This document shows, piece by piece, positions 8,512 through 20,544 of a DNA stretch of 52,622 bases. A program made the translations under genes and the position numbers. Within the stretch, counting starts at the first letter, position 1, and every line of letters begins with the position of its first letter. Origin of the DNA: Gammaproteobacteria bacterium (lineage in GTDB: Bacteria > Pseudomonadota > Gammaproteobacteria > JAADHS01); assembly GCA_013151745.1 (NCBI GenBank), contig JAADHS010000009.1:1-52622 (forward strand), written 5' to 3'. The notes under the pieces were generated by a model that made no database searches, was not told where the DNA came from, and was given only the letters and a program-made list of their open reading frames with translations.

Positions 8512-9761
8512 AAAAAATGGTGAAAAATTCTATATTGCTATTTCTATGGGCGATTTTCCTCACCGCTTGCGGTCACATCGATTCAGAAAAAACAACACCA
8601 GCAACAGATGCTCATGGTGAAACGATTGAGGCAGAGCCAGAAAAAGGTCCGCATCGAGGGCGATTATTTAAAAGTGGCGATTTTATCCTTGAACTTGCTA
8701 TTTTCGAGACGGGTGTGCCGCCAGAATTTCGTGCCTGGGCAACAAAAAATAACAAAGCACTGGCACCTGAAGCGATCGATCTTGATATTATTTTGACTCG
8801 CCTGGGCGGTAAACAAGAACACATCAAATTCAAGCCTCAGGGTGATGTCTTACGCGGTGATACCGTTATTTATGAACCCCACTCATTTTCTGTTGCGATC
8901 AAAGTAACTCATGATGGCTTAACACATACCTGGCAATATGATAGTTTTGAGGGCAGGACTGCAATTGAAACCGCAGTGGCCGAAGCTTTGGAAATTGGCA
9001 CCACGGTTGCGGGTTCTGTGCTGATGCAAGAAACCATCACGGTGTATGGTCAGATCACAGCCAATAATGAGCGTATGCGAAAAATTACCGCTCGCTTTGA
9101 TGGCATGATTAAATTAGTGTCACCCGCACTGGGTGAGCAGGTTCGCAAAGGCCAAAAGCTAGCTACGGTTGAAAGCAATGAAAGCTTGCAACTGTTTACG
9201 GTAAACGCGCCTATCAATGGCGTAATCATTCAACGTGATGCTAACGTCGGCGAACAAACAGACGGGCGTCAACTATTCACAATTATGGATACCACTTCTG
9301 TTTGGGCGGAACTTTTTGTCTTTCCTGCCGATTTGCATCAAGTGAAAATGGGCGCACCGGTGACCATTACCGATACAACCAGCAAGCAAACGGTCAACGG
9401 AAAAATTTCTCAAATCAATATAACGGCTGAAACCGATCAATCAGTCAAGGTGCGCGTCGTATTGGATAACCAAAAAGGCCAGCTCCATCCCGGACGTCAT
9501 ATCAGCGCAGCAATAACCGTAGGAGAGCACGCCGCCGCTTTGGCTGTGAAACGAACCGGGCTACAGGCTTTCAGAGATTTTACGGTGGTTTATGCACAAA
9601 TAGGAGAAGAGTACGAAGTTCGTATGCTCGATCTTGGTCTACAAACAGGTGAATGGGCCGAAGTGTTGGGTGGCCTGGAACCGGGCACCCGTTATGTCAG
9701 CGAAAACAGCTACGTTATCAAAGCCGACATTGAAAAAGCCGGCGCAGCTCACGATCATTAA
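8508..9761 (+). CDS. czcB: CzcB-like membrane-fusion lipoprotein
   Basis: Periplasmic adaptor linking the CzcA pump to the CzcC channel. A lipoprotein signal ends FLTAC (Cys at residue 21). A PHRGRLF-type N-terminal domain common in CzcB-like adaptors follows. Next comes a split biotinyl-lipoyl region (MIKLVSPALGEQVRKGQKLA, then NAPINGVIIQRDANVGEQ), with almost no helical hairpin between the halves, as in short metal-type adaptors. Beta-barrel and membrane-proximal domains complete it (VWAELFVFPADLHQVKMG, LGLQTGEWAEVLGGLEPG). The C-terminus is His-containing (AAHDH), a possible weak metal site. It overlaps czcC by 4 nt and is 12 nt from czcA. Confidence 0.93.
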   Translation: MKKMVKNSILLFLWAIFLTACGHIDSEKTTPATDAHGETIEAEPEKGPHRGRLFKSGDFILELAIFETGVPPEFRAWATKNNKALAPEAIDLDIILTRLGGKQEHIKFKPQGDVLRGDTVIYEPHSFSVAIKVTHDGLTHTWQYDSFEGRTAIETAVAEALEIGTTVAGSVLMQETITVYGQITANNERMRKITARFDGMIKLVSPALGEQVRKGQKLATVESNESLQLFTVNAPINGVIIQRDANVGEQTDGRQLFTIMDTTSVWAELFVFPADLHQVKMGAPVTITDTTSKQTVNGKISQINITAETDQSVKVRVVLDNQKGQLHPGRHISAAITVGEHAAALAVKRTGLQAFRDFTVVYAQIGEEYEVRMLDLGLQTGEWAEVLGGLEPGTRYVSENSYVIKADIEKAGAAHDH

Positions 9762-9773
9762 AGGCCATTTATT

Positions 9774-12897
<3,124 letters not shown>

Positions 12898-12914
12898 TTA
12901 ATAGTATGAATCAT

Positions 12915-12935
12915 CATAACCTTCGTAAGGTTATG
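12915..12935 (+). terminator. Hairpin after czcA
   Basis: CATAACCTT, loop CGT, AAGGTTATG: a perfect 9-bp stem 18 bp after the czcA stop. Only a weak T-tract follows (CTATTGTT), so it could be an inefficient intrinsic terminator or a 3' stabiliser. A MITE begins 8 bp later. Confidence 0.5.
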
Positions 12936-12942
12936 CTATTGT

Positions 12943-13103
12943 TATACCCGTGGCGTTTGAGATTTAGGTGTGATTGCATGTCCTCTTCATTCCATGGCGG
13001 CGTTAAAATTCCTCGCAATAGCCCGCTATTACTCGTCATTTTGCCTAACCATGAAATGAATTGAACGCACACTAACACCTAAATCTCAAACGCCACGGGT
13101 ATA
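12943..13103 (+). repeat. MITE family A, copy 2
   Basis: A 161-bp non-coding palindromic element bounded by TATACCCGTGGCGTTTGA and its exact complement. The TA at each outer end fits a TA-duplicating (IS630/Tc1-like) transposition, which is inference. The interior is shared with the copies at 1196 (reverse orientation) and 17971 (same orientation). It separates the 3' ends of the convergent czc and SpoVR operons. Confidence 0.9.
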
Positions 13104-13175
13104 GAAATAGCTTGAAACGAGAAAAATAATTTAATGAATTAATTCGAGTTTATAGAGGTCGACTTGGTTTTTTTT

Positions 13176-14678
13176 CTAGGGCGCGATTTCAATTTCGTGG
13201 CTTATTTCAATATTGCCATTACTGTGCTCGGTTTCCATTCTAACGGTGAATCCCCAGAGGCGGGAAACATGACGCATGACGTCAAAGGTGCTGTCTCCGA
13301 GAGGGCGACGATTATGTTGATAATGGCGCAGTGTTAACGAACGATCACCGCGACGGTTAACGCTATAAACCTGAATATTGGGTTCTCGGTTTCCCAGGTT
13401 GTATTGATTTGAAAGTTGTTCCCTGATGTTTTGGTAGCCGCGGTCATCATGGATGGCGGTGATTTCAAGTTCACTTTGTGTATCGTCGTCTAATACGGAA
13501 AAGAGTTTGAGGTCTCGTATGACCTTAGGAGATAGATACTGGGCAATAAAACTTTCGTCTTTAAAATTACGCATGGCAAAATCCAGAGACTTGACCCAAT
13601 CGGTATTGTGCAGGTCAGGGAACCATCGTTTGTCTTCTTCAGTCGGGTTCTCACAGATACGGCGAATATCACTCATCATGGTAAAACCCAGCGCGTAGGG
13701 ATTAATGCCGCTATAGTGGGGTTCATCAAAGGCCGGTTGGTCAATGACATTTGTGTGTGCTTGTAAAAATTCGATCATAAACCCATCGGTAACCTGGCCT
13801 TCTTCATAGAGTCGATTCAAAATAGTGTAATGCCAAAATGTTGCCCAACCTTCATTCATGACCTGGGTCTGCCTTTGAGGATAAAAATATTGAGCAATTT
13901 TTCTTACAATACGTACAATTTCGCGTTGCCAGGGTTCTAGTAAAGGGGCGTTTTTTTCAATAAAATAAAGTAAATTTTCCTGGGGTTCTTCAGGGTATCT
14001 TTTTTTGTTTATGTCTGAATTTTCTTTTTCGGTCGCCGGGATAGTTTTGCGCCACAATTCGTTGATTTGCAGTTGTAAGTAGGCTTCTCGCTCTTTTTGG
14101 CGCGCTTCTTCTTTCACTAAAGACAAACGGTAGGGATGTTGATAACGATCCACACCATAGTTCATGAGAGCATGGCAGGAGTCTAGTGTTAATTCTACGG
14201 CCTCTTCACCATAGCGTTCTTCACAATGTGTTACATAGTTTTTAGCGAAAAGTAGATAGTCAATGATGGCATCGGCATTAGTCCAACTCTGAAAAAGATA
14301 ATTACTTTTAAAAAACGAATTATGTCCATAACAAGCGTGAGCGATAACCAATGCTTGCATTGTCATGGTGTTTTCTTCCATGAGATAAGCAATACAGGGG
14401 TTTGAGTTGATTACAATTTCGTAGGCGAGTCCCATACGGCCGCGGCGATAGTTTTTCTCAGTGGAAAGAAACTGTTTGCCAAAAGACCAATGGTGATAAC
14501 CCACCGGCATACCCACAGAGGAGTAGGCATCCATCATTTGTTCAGTGGAAATCACTTCAATCTGGTTAGGGTAGGTCTCCAAATTGTAACTCTCGGCAAT
14601 GCGGGAAATTTCTCTATCGTATTCTTTGATTAAATCAAAAGTCCATTCGGAAGTTATAGATAGGGGTTTACGTTTCAT
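13176..14678 (-). CDS. SpoVR/YcgB family protein
   Basis: Third gene of the widespread PrkA-YeaH-SpoVR stress module. Its biochemical activity is not established. The 500-residue length and the sequence (SEWTFDLIKEYDREI, PVGYHHWSFGKQF, AHACYGHNSFFKSNYLF, NEGWATFWHY) are typical of YcgB in gammaproteobacteria. No signal peptide or membrane segment is seen, so it is cytoplasmic. Its start overlaps the YeaH stop as ATGA, which points to coupled translation. In E. coli relatives the module responds to stationary phase and nitrogen stress; regulation here cannot be read from the sequence. Confidence 0.97.
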   Translation of the reverse strand: MKRKPLSITSEWTFDLIKEYDREISRIAESYNLETYPNQIEVISTEQMMDAYSSVGMPVGYHHWSFGKQFLSTEKNYRRGRMGLAYEIVINSNPCIAYLMEENTMTMQALVIAHACYGHNSFFKSNYLFQSWTNADAIIDYLLFAKNYVTHCEERYGEEAVELTLDSCHALMNYGVDRYQHPYRLSLVKEEARQKEREAYLQLQINELWRKTIPATEKENSDINKKRYPEEPQENLLYFIEKNAPLLEPWQREIVRIVRKIAQYFYPQRQTQVMNEGWATFWHYTILNRLYEEGQVTDGFMIEFLQAHTNVIDQPAFDEPHYSGINPYALGFTMMSDIRRICENPTEEDKRWFPDLHNTDWVKSLDFAMRNFKDESFIAQYLSPKVIRDLKLFSVLDDDTQSELEITAIHDDRGYQNIREQLSNQYNLGNREPNIQVYSVNRRGDRSLTLRHYQHNRRPLGDSTFDVMRHVSRLWGFTVRMETEHSNGNIEISHEIEIAP

Positions 14679-15937
14679 ACTTTTTTCTTTTTAAATAAGC
14701 TTCTGAAAACAGGATAAATATCAGCGATCCCTTCGATTCTTTGCATGACGAAATTTTCGTATTTAGATTTTATATTAAGGTATTCATGCCACAAATTCTG
14801 GTGGACGTCGGTGGTGATTTCTATATAGGCATAATATTGTACCAGCGGCATAATAGTGTTTGTTAACAGTTCGCGACAGAGAGGGGAGTCATCGTTCCAA
14901 TTGTCACCGTCTGACGCTTGAGCTGCGTAGATGTTCCAGTCGTTTTCCGGGTATCTTTCAGTGATGATGTCGTGCATGAGTTCCAGTGCGCTGGAAACCA
15001 CGGTACCGCCTGTTTCTCTTGAATAAAAGAAGTTTTCTTCATCGACTTCCATGGCAATAGTATGATGACGAATAAATACTAATTCAATTTTTTCATAGTT
15101 ACGGTTGAGAAATAAATAAAGTAACATGAAAAAACGCTTTGATATTTCCTTTTTTTCTTGATCCATAGATCCTGAAACGTCCATTAAACAAAACATGACG
15201 GCCTGTGTTGTGGGTAGATTTTGTTTGATTCGGTTATTGTATCTGAGATCGAATTCATCAATATAAGGGATAGCATGGACTTTCTTTTTGAGTACACATA
15301 TTTCATTTTTTAACGCGATGATGTGAGGTTCATATTCGCCGAAACGCTTGAGTTCGGCTTGCAACTCTTTTTCTTTTTTCTTGAGTTTTTTCTTGTATGG
15401 ACTTTGTAAGGCGATGCGTCTGCCCATGGCTCCCTTTAGTGATCGAATCACATTAATATTGGCTGGGATGCCGCTGGTTGCATAGCCTGCCCGGACTGTT
15501 TTTTCAGTTTCCAGTTTAGCCAGTTTGGTTTTTATAAGATCGGGTAGGGCTAAATCTTCGAAAAAAAATTGCAAAAATTCATCGCGAGAAAGTTCGAAGA
15601 TAAATTCATCCTCGCCTTCACCGCTGTTACTTGCTTTTTTTCCTCCTTTTCCACTTTGGCTTTTGGGGCGGCGTACTCTATCTCCGGCTGTAAATTCTTT
15701 GTTTCCAGGGTGAATATTTTCGGTTGTGCCGCCACTGCCATGATGGAAACTGGGTTCTGAGATATCTTTTTCTGGAATACGGACATGTTCACCTTTTTCG
15801 ATGTCGGTGATGCTCCGACCGGCGATGGCATCAGAGACCGCTCGTTTTATTTTATTTTTAAAGCGCCGAATAAACCGCTGTCGATTGACAGCACTTTTAT
15901 TCTTGCCATTTAGGCGTCGATCAATAATTTGAGACAC
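14675..15937 (-). CDS. yeaH: YeaH/YhbH family protein (DUF444), VWA-like
   Basis: Middle gene of the PrkA module, thought to be a partner of the kinase. It contains an N-terminal basic region (IDRRLNGKNKSAVNRQRF), a SEPSFHHGSGG segment, and a C-terminal von Willebrand factor A-like fold with a DxSxS metal site (LMDVSGSMD). The correct start is probably GTG at 15937: AGGAG lies 8 nt upstream, and the product then begins M-SQIIDRRLNG, matching relatives that begin just before IDRRLNG. The longer frame from 15979 would overlap the kinase gene and adds 14 unconserved residues. With the GTG start the gap to prkA is 11 nt. Product length is 420 residues. Confidence 0.95.
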   Translation of the reverse strand: MSQIIDRRLNGKNKSAVNRQRFIRRFKNKIKRAVSDAIAGRSITDIEKGEHVRIPEKDISEPSFHHGSGGTTENIHPGNKEFTAGDRVRRPKSQSGKGGKKASNSGEGEDEFIFELSRDEFLQFFFEDLALPDLIKTKLAKLETEKTVRAGYATSGIPANINVIRSLKGAMGRRIALQSPYKKKLKKKEKELQAELKRFGEYEPHIIALKNEICVLKKKVHAIPYIDEFDLRYNNRIKQNLPTTQAVMFCLMDVSGSMDQEKKEISKRFFMLLYLFLNRNYEKIELVFIRHHTIAMEVDEENFFYSRETGGTVVSSALELMHDIITERYPENDWNIYAAQASDGDNWNDDSPLCRELLTNTIMPLVQYYAYIEITTDVHQNLWHEYLNIKSKYENFVMQRIEGIADIYPVFRSLFKKKKV

Positions 15938-15948
15938 AAAAATGGCTC

Positions 15949-17871
15949 CTAGGATGACTTGCGTACCCGGAGGTACCATTCTGAAAGTAGTCTGACTTGT
16001 TTTCGAGTATAGCCTTTATCCATCATACGTTTAACGAAGTCTTCATGTTTTTTCTGGTCATCACCAGAGGCTTTGGTGTTAAACGAAATGACGGGTAAGA
16101 GATCTTCAGTATTTGAAAACATTTTCTTCTCAATAACGGTTCTTAATTTTTCATAACTGGTCCAGGTTGGGTTTTTTCCTTCGTTGTTTGCTCTTGCTCG
16201 CAATACAAAATTGACAATTTCATTGCGAAAATCTTTGGGGTTGCTGATGCCAGCGGGCTTCTCAATTTTTTCCAGTTCTTCGTTGATTGCAGGCCGATCA
16301 AATATTTCGCCAGTATCAAGGTCTCGGTACTCTTGGTCTTGTATCCAGAAATCGGCATAAATAACATAGCGATCAAAAATATTTTGTCCATATTCCGAAT
16401 AGGACTCTAAATAAGCGGTTTGTATTTCTTTGCCGATAAATTCAACATAGCGAGGGGTGAGATAACCTTTAAGGTAGGACAGATATTTTTCTTCTATTTC
16501 AGCGGGAAATTGTTCCTGTTCAATTTGTTGTTCTATAACATAGAGTAAATGCACGGGGTTGGCGGCAATTTCACTATGATCAAAATTGAAAACTTTCGAT
16601 AGTATTTTAAAGGCAAAACGGGTGGATAAACCGGTCATGCCTTCATCAACGCCGGCGTAATCTCTATATTCTTGGTAGGATTTTGCTTTTGGATCCGTAT
16701 CTTTTAAGTTTTCACCATCATAAATTTTCATCTTTGAGTAAATGCTGGAATTTTCAGGATTCTTAATGCGCGAGAGCGTGGCAAATTGAGCCATCATGGT
16801 CAAGGTATCTGGCGCACAAGGGGCTTGCGATAACGAGCTGTTGGCTAGGAGTTTATCGTAAATGTGTACTTCTTCTGATACTCTCAAGCAGTATGGAACT
16901 TTAACGATGTATATTCTATCGAGAAAGGCTTCATTGTTTTTATTATTTTTGAATGCCAGCCACTCGGACTCATTGGAATGAGCCAGCACAATACCTTTAA
17001 AAGGGATGGCACCGAGTCCTTCTGTGCCTTTGTAATTACTTTCTTGTGTTGCAGTGAGTAAAGGATGCAATACTTTGATCGGTGCTTTGAACATTTCTAC
17101 GAATTCTAATAGCCCCTGGTTTGCCAGGCAAAGTCCTCCGGAGTAGGAATAGGCATCGCTATCATTTTGACTGAATTCTTCGAGTTTTCGAATGTCAATT
17201 TTGCCGACGAGTGCCGAAATATCCTGATTGTTTTCATCTCCCGGTTCTGTTTTGGCAACGCCTATTTGCTTAAGCGTTGAAGGACGTTTTTTGACCACTC
17301 TGAATTTAGTAATATCACCATTAAATTCATGAAGGCGTTTTACCGCCCAGGGAGACATAATACTATTGAGATAGCGCTCGGGAATATGGTAATCATTTTT
17401 CAAGATGTCCCCATCTTCAATAAGCGAAAATAAACCCAGAGGGGATTCATTAACAGGGGAATCTTTTAATGCGTAAAAGGGCACGGTTTCCATTAAAGAT
17501 TTTAATTTTTCAGCGAGTGAAGATTTGCCACCACCGACAGGGCCCAATAAATATAGAATTTGCTTTTCTTCTTCCAGCCCCTGTGCGGCATGGCGAAAGT
17601 AGGAAACGATATTTTCAATGACATCTTCCATGCCATAAAAATCCTTAAAGGCGGGGTAGACGCGGAGAATTTTATTAGAGAAAAGTCGGCTTAACCTCGG
17701 GTCATGCCGAGTGTCTATGCTTTCAGGTTCACCTATTGCCATTAACATGCGTTCTGCGGCGGAAGCGTAAGCGGATTTATCCTGCTTACAAATATCTAAA
17801 TATTCTTGTAGCGTATATTCGTCTTCAAGTGCATCATCGAAGCGGCTTTGGTAGTGGTTAAAAATATTCAT
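15949..17871 (-). CDS. yeaG: PrkA-type serine protein kinase (YeaG)
   Basis: Cytoplasmic kinase/AAA+ protein heading the stress module. It has a Walker A motif (LLGPVGGGKSSLAEKL, about residue 95) within the PrkA AAA domain and the conserved C-terminal PrkA domain (YLSYLKGYLTPRYVEFIGKE region onward). Length of about 640 residues is normal. ATG at 17871 is preferred over 17892 because GAGGT stands 8 nt before it and the protein then begins MNIFNHYQSRF as in homologues. Its operon (PrkA, YeaH, SpoVR) lies between two MITE copies at 12943 and 17971. The upstream MITE begins 100 bp before this start, so it may lie in or next to the promoter. Confidence 0.97.
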   Translation of the reverse strand: MNIFNHYQSRFDDALEDEYTLQEYLDICKQDKSAYASAAERMLMAIGEPESIDTRHDPRLSRLFSNKILRVYPAFKDFYGMEDVIENIVSYFRHAAQGLEEEKQILYLLGPVGGGKSSLAEKLKSLMETVPFYALKDSPVNESPLGLFSLIEDGDILKNDYHIPERYLNSIMSPWAVKRLHEFNGDITKFRVVKKRPSTLKQIGVAKTEPGDENNQDISALVGKIDIRKLEEFSQNDSDAYSYSGGLCLANQGLLEFVEMFKAPIKVLHPLLTATQESNYKGTEGLGAIPFKGIVLAHSNESEWLAFKNNKNNEAFLDRIYIVKVPYCLRVSEEVHIYDKLLANSSLSQAPCAPDTLTMMAQFATLSRIKNPENSSIYSKMKIYDGENLKDTDPKAKSYQEYRDYAGVDEGMTGLSTRFAFKILSKVFNFDHSEIAANPVHLLYVIEQQIEQEQFPAEIEEKYLSYLKGYLTPRYVEFIGKEIQTAYLESYSEYGQNIFDRYVIYADFWIQDQEYRDLDTGEIFDRPAINEELEKIEKPAGISNPKDFRNEIVNFVLRARANNEGKNPTWTSYEKLRTVIEKKMFSNTEDLLPVISFNTKASGDDQKKHEDFVKRMMDKGYTRKQVRLLSEWYLRVRKSS

Positions 17872-17970
17872 GGCGATTACCTCGTTATGCACAGGTTAAC
17901 GGTATTCTGTAGCTTAAAAATTAAGCAATTAACAGGCCATTGGATAAGGCATAGGAATGGAGAGACATTA

Positions 17971-18132
17971 TATACCCGTGGCGTTTGAAATTTAGGTGCA
18001 ATTGCACATTCTCTTCATTCCATGGCTGCGTTGAAACTCCTCGCAATAGCGGGCTACATTTCGTCATTTCTCCTTGCCATGAAATAAATAGAACGCACAT
18101 TAAACACCTAAATCTCAAACGCCACGGGTATA
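17971..18132 (+). repeat. MITE family A, copy 3
   Basis: A 162-bp element with perfect end motif TATACCCGTGGCGTTT and its complement, in the same orientation as copy 2, so the PrkA operon sits between direct repeats. Open frames across it on both strands are by-products of the palindrome. It separates the divergent PrkA operon and the EPS operon and may affect either promoter. Confidence 0.9.
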
Positions 18133-18159
18133 ACGAAAGCAAGTTTGCATCCTGGATGT

Positions 18160-18190
18160 CTACCCTACCTAATGGGTAGATGGTTTTTTT
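18160..18190 (+). terminator. Hairpin with T-tract in the divergent intergenic region
   Basis: CTACCC (18160-18165) pairs with GGGTAG (18174-18179), followed by ATGG and seven T residues. This looks like an intrinsic terminator on the plus strand, yet no plus-strand gene precedes it. It may stop read-through from outside or act as a leader structure ahead of the EPS operon. The rest of 18133-18425 shows no gene. Confidence 0.35.
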
Positions 18191-18425
18191 AGGGGCAAGT
18201 TCCATCATTTTTTGAGCGTGATAAGTATATAGACGTATATCGTCAAGCGGGGATTTACGCTACCTTAAATAACAAATACGGCTTGCTATGCGGAGTCCAT
18301 GTTGAGTCATACGTAAGCGATCAAAACCCATACCCATACCCCTAATTAAAGGTAGATAAAGTTATTACTTCTCTCATACAACAAAAATGAAACTAAGCCA
18401 TTGGATTGGTTTTAGAGAAATTTCA

Positions 18426-18478
18426 GATTGAATATGGATATTCAATCGAATTCAAAACCCTTAACTGGGTCATAAAAT
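18426..18478 (+). promoter_or_regulatory. Candidate promoter and operator of the EPS operon
   Basis: A perfect 22-bp dyad at 18426-18447 has half-sites GATTGAATAT and ATATTCAATC around a GG centre. It ends just before a possible -35 (TTCAAA, 18451-18456), a 16-bp spacer and a possible -10 (TAAAAT, 18473-18478). The first gene starts at 18502. The position next to the -35 box would suit an activator, but the protein that binds is unknown. Confidence 0.4.
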
Positions 18479-18501
18479 AGATATTTTTTTTAAGGCATCT
18501 C

Positions 18502-20544
18502 ATGAAGTTCCAGATAATGATCCGCGCTGTGGCCATGGCGCTAGCGGTATGTTGTGGTTTTATTTTTGTACCGGCTGTTGCCTTGTCTGAACAGGGCAAG
18601 GTGATGGATATAGCTCAACCGGATGGTCAGGTTTCAATCAGCTTGAAAGAACTGGGTTATGAAGATGGCATCAGCTTTGAAGGGGCGGCAACCCGACATG
18701 AAGCAAAATTAGCTTACTCCGTTCCACGCGATACACTCATTTCCTCTGCAAATATTCATCTTCGTTATACCACTTCGCCGTTGTTGAATGAGCTTGCAAA
18801 TGTTTTGTTGCTGGTCAATGGGCATCCGCTTAAGCAGGTGCAATTGGCGGATGAAAAATACAATCATGAGCTTAAAGTTGAAATTCCTGTTGATTTACTC
18901 CAGGCGGGTACTCTGGATATTACGCTCAAGGTGGCTCTATTCGTCTCGGACGATCGTTGTCTGGATTCCCGTATTGACAGTGCATTATTACATATTGAAT
19001 CAGATTCAATACTCACTATTGGCTACCAGGGTGGTATTGCTTCGTTACGTGATGCCTGGATTTTATTGCCTGAAAAAGTGGTGCTCACGATACCAAGCAA
19101 ACCTTTTTCGGAGGATGAATACAGCGCAACCTGGGAGATTATGGATCACCTGTACCGCCAAGGGAAAGAAGTCGTCATTACGCATTATCCAGAAATTGGT
19201 CATATCGTTATCGGCGACAGGTCAAAGCTGAAAAAGCAGTTGCAACTGGAGATGCAATCTTCAGCCCTCTCTCAGAAAGACTCAAACCCATTGAAGAGCA
19301 CGGATGATAGCAATATGATTGAGTTGGTGAGCAGCCCCTTACGTAGTGTGATTTCAATAACCAGACCGGCTGAAATATCGGTTTCTGCGTTGATGAGCGA
19401 TACTTGGCAAAAATTGGTAGCAGGTCGTCAATACCAAACGTTTACGACAGGGTTGAATGAACAATTTAATAATTCTACTCACTTGAATGAGCTCGATCAC
19501 GCGAAAGAAATCAGGCTTGCTGATCTGGGTATGGACACATCAATCCATTATGTTCGAGCTAATACGGAATGGAAGTTATTGTTGGACCCTTTCAGAATGC
19601 CTGCAGGCACACGTCCGACCCGATTATTTGTAGATCTGATTGCGCCACCTCCACCAAATAAGACGGCGTTTAGTTTGTATGCCTATTTAAATGGCATTAT
19701 GGTTTATGCGCAACAGCTGGAGGACAGCAGGGATATACAGCATCTGCAAATTCCGTTACCGCTTAGGTATCAACAGCTCTATAACAACATACGCATACAG
19801 ATTATGCATGCGGAAGCCAGTGGAGACTGTAAACACGATCTCGCTGCATTTCCTGTACAGCTATTACCTGAGAGTACTTTGATTGTTGAGCAGAGTACGG
19901 ACAGCCCCGAACGGTTTGTTGATTTGCCCGCCTATCTTGCTGATCAATTTGATTTTTATTTGCCTCTTGCATACCTTGAAGATCCGGTTCAGTCTCTGCC
20001 TTTTATCGCTGCTTTTACAGCACGTTACCCCGTACCTTTTGCCAGTCGTAAAGCGATTTTCACCAAGCCCGGCCAGCCTTTGAGTCCAGAACGTCCATTC
20101 ATTGCATTAGGCGATGTTGAATTTGAAGAATTAAAGGCGCGTGTTAGCTATGACCGGGGGAGGATTGAAATTCGGGATCGAAAAGGTAAGTCTTTACTGC
20201 AGGTGGATGAGTTATCGAAAGTTTCAATTGCACAGCTTGTCACCAGTCAAGGTCAGCATGGTCTATGGTTACGGTCTGGTGACAGTGACCCTTATCCGGA
20301 TGTACGAAAATTATTTTTGAATGAAGGTGATGTCGCCTTTGCGGATCAGAGCGGTTTGTTATTTAGTTTGAATAGCGTAGAGGCGAACCTGGCTCGAGTA
20401 CATTACCCGGCAGTTCGGGACTGGTTGACCATAGCCAATGAATATCGCTTCTGGATAATGGCTTTTGCTTGGCTGGCTCTGGTGCTGGGTATTGTTTACC
20501 TGTTTAGACGAACCCGTCAACATCAAAAAAATAACCAGGAATAG
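18502..20544 (+). CDS. BcsB-like periplasmic subunit of a glycan synthase
   Basis: Predicted membrane-anchored periplasmic partner of the glycosyltransferase encoded next. It has a signal peptide (about residues 1-29), a long beta-rich periplasmic region with BcsB-type jelly-roll/flavodoxin-like features (SLKELGYEDGISFEGA, LLVNGHPLKQVQL, DDRCLDSRID, VFVDLIAPP-like stretch near residue 375) and a single C-terminal membrane helix (WIMAFAWLALVLGIVYLF) followed by basic residues. At 680 residues it is somewhat shorter than cellulose BcsB. Its stop overlaps the GTG start of the glycosyltransferase by one base. Because bcsC, bcsZ and a PilZ domain are absent, the polymer need not be cellulose. AAGG precedes the ATG. 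Confidence 0.85.
   Translation: MKFQIMIRAVAMALAVCCGFIFVPAVALSEQGKVMDIAQPDGQVSISLKELGYEDGISFEGAATRHEAKLAYSVPRDTLISSANIHLRYTTSPLLNELANVLLLVNGHPLKQVQLADEKYNHELKVEIPVDLLQAGTLDITLKVALFVSDDRCLDSRIDSALLHIESDSILTIGYQGGIASLRDAWILLPEKVVLTIPSKPFSEDEYSATWEIMDHLYRQGKEVVITHYPEIGHIVIGDRSKLKKQLQLEMQSSALSQKDSNPLKSTDDSNMIELVSSPLRSVISITRPAEISVSALMSDTWQKLVAGRQYQTFTTGLNEQFNNSTHLNELDHAKEIRLADLGMDTSIHYVRANTEWKLLLDPFRMPAGTRPTRLFVDLIAPPPPNKTAFSLYAYLNGIMVYAQQLEDSRDIQHLQIPLPLRYQQLYNNIRIQIMHAEASGDCKHDLAAFPVQLLPESTLIVEQSTDSPERFVDLPAYLADQFDFYLPLAYLEDPVQSLPFIAAFTARYPVPFASRKAIFTKPGQPLSPERPFIALGDVEFEELKARVSYDRGRIEIRDRKGKSLLQVDELSKVSIAQLVTSQGQHGLWLRSGDSDPYPDVRKLFLNEGDVAFADQSGLLFSLNSVEANLARVHYPAVRDWLTIANEYRFWIMAFAWLALVLGIVYLFRRTRQHQKNNQE

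Noticed and set aside
17985-18179. Open frames on both strands across the MITE at 17971
   Set aside because: They arise from the palindromic element, have no ribosome binding site and are not shared with the other copies as frames.
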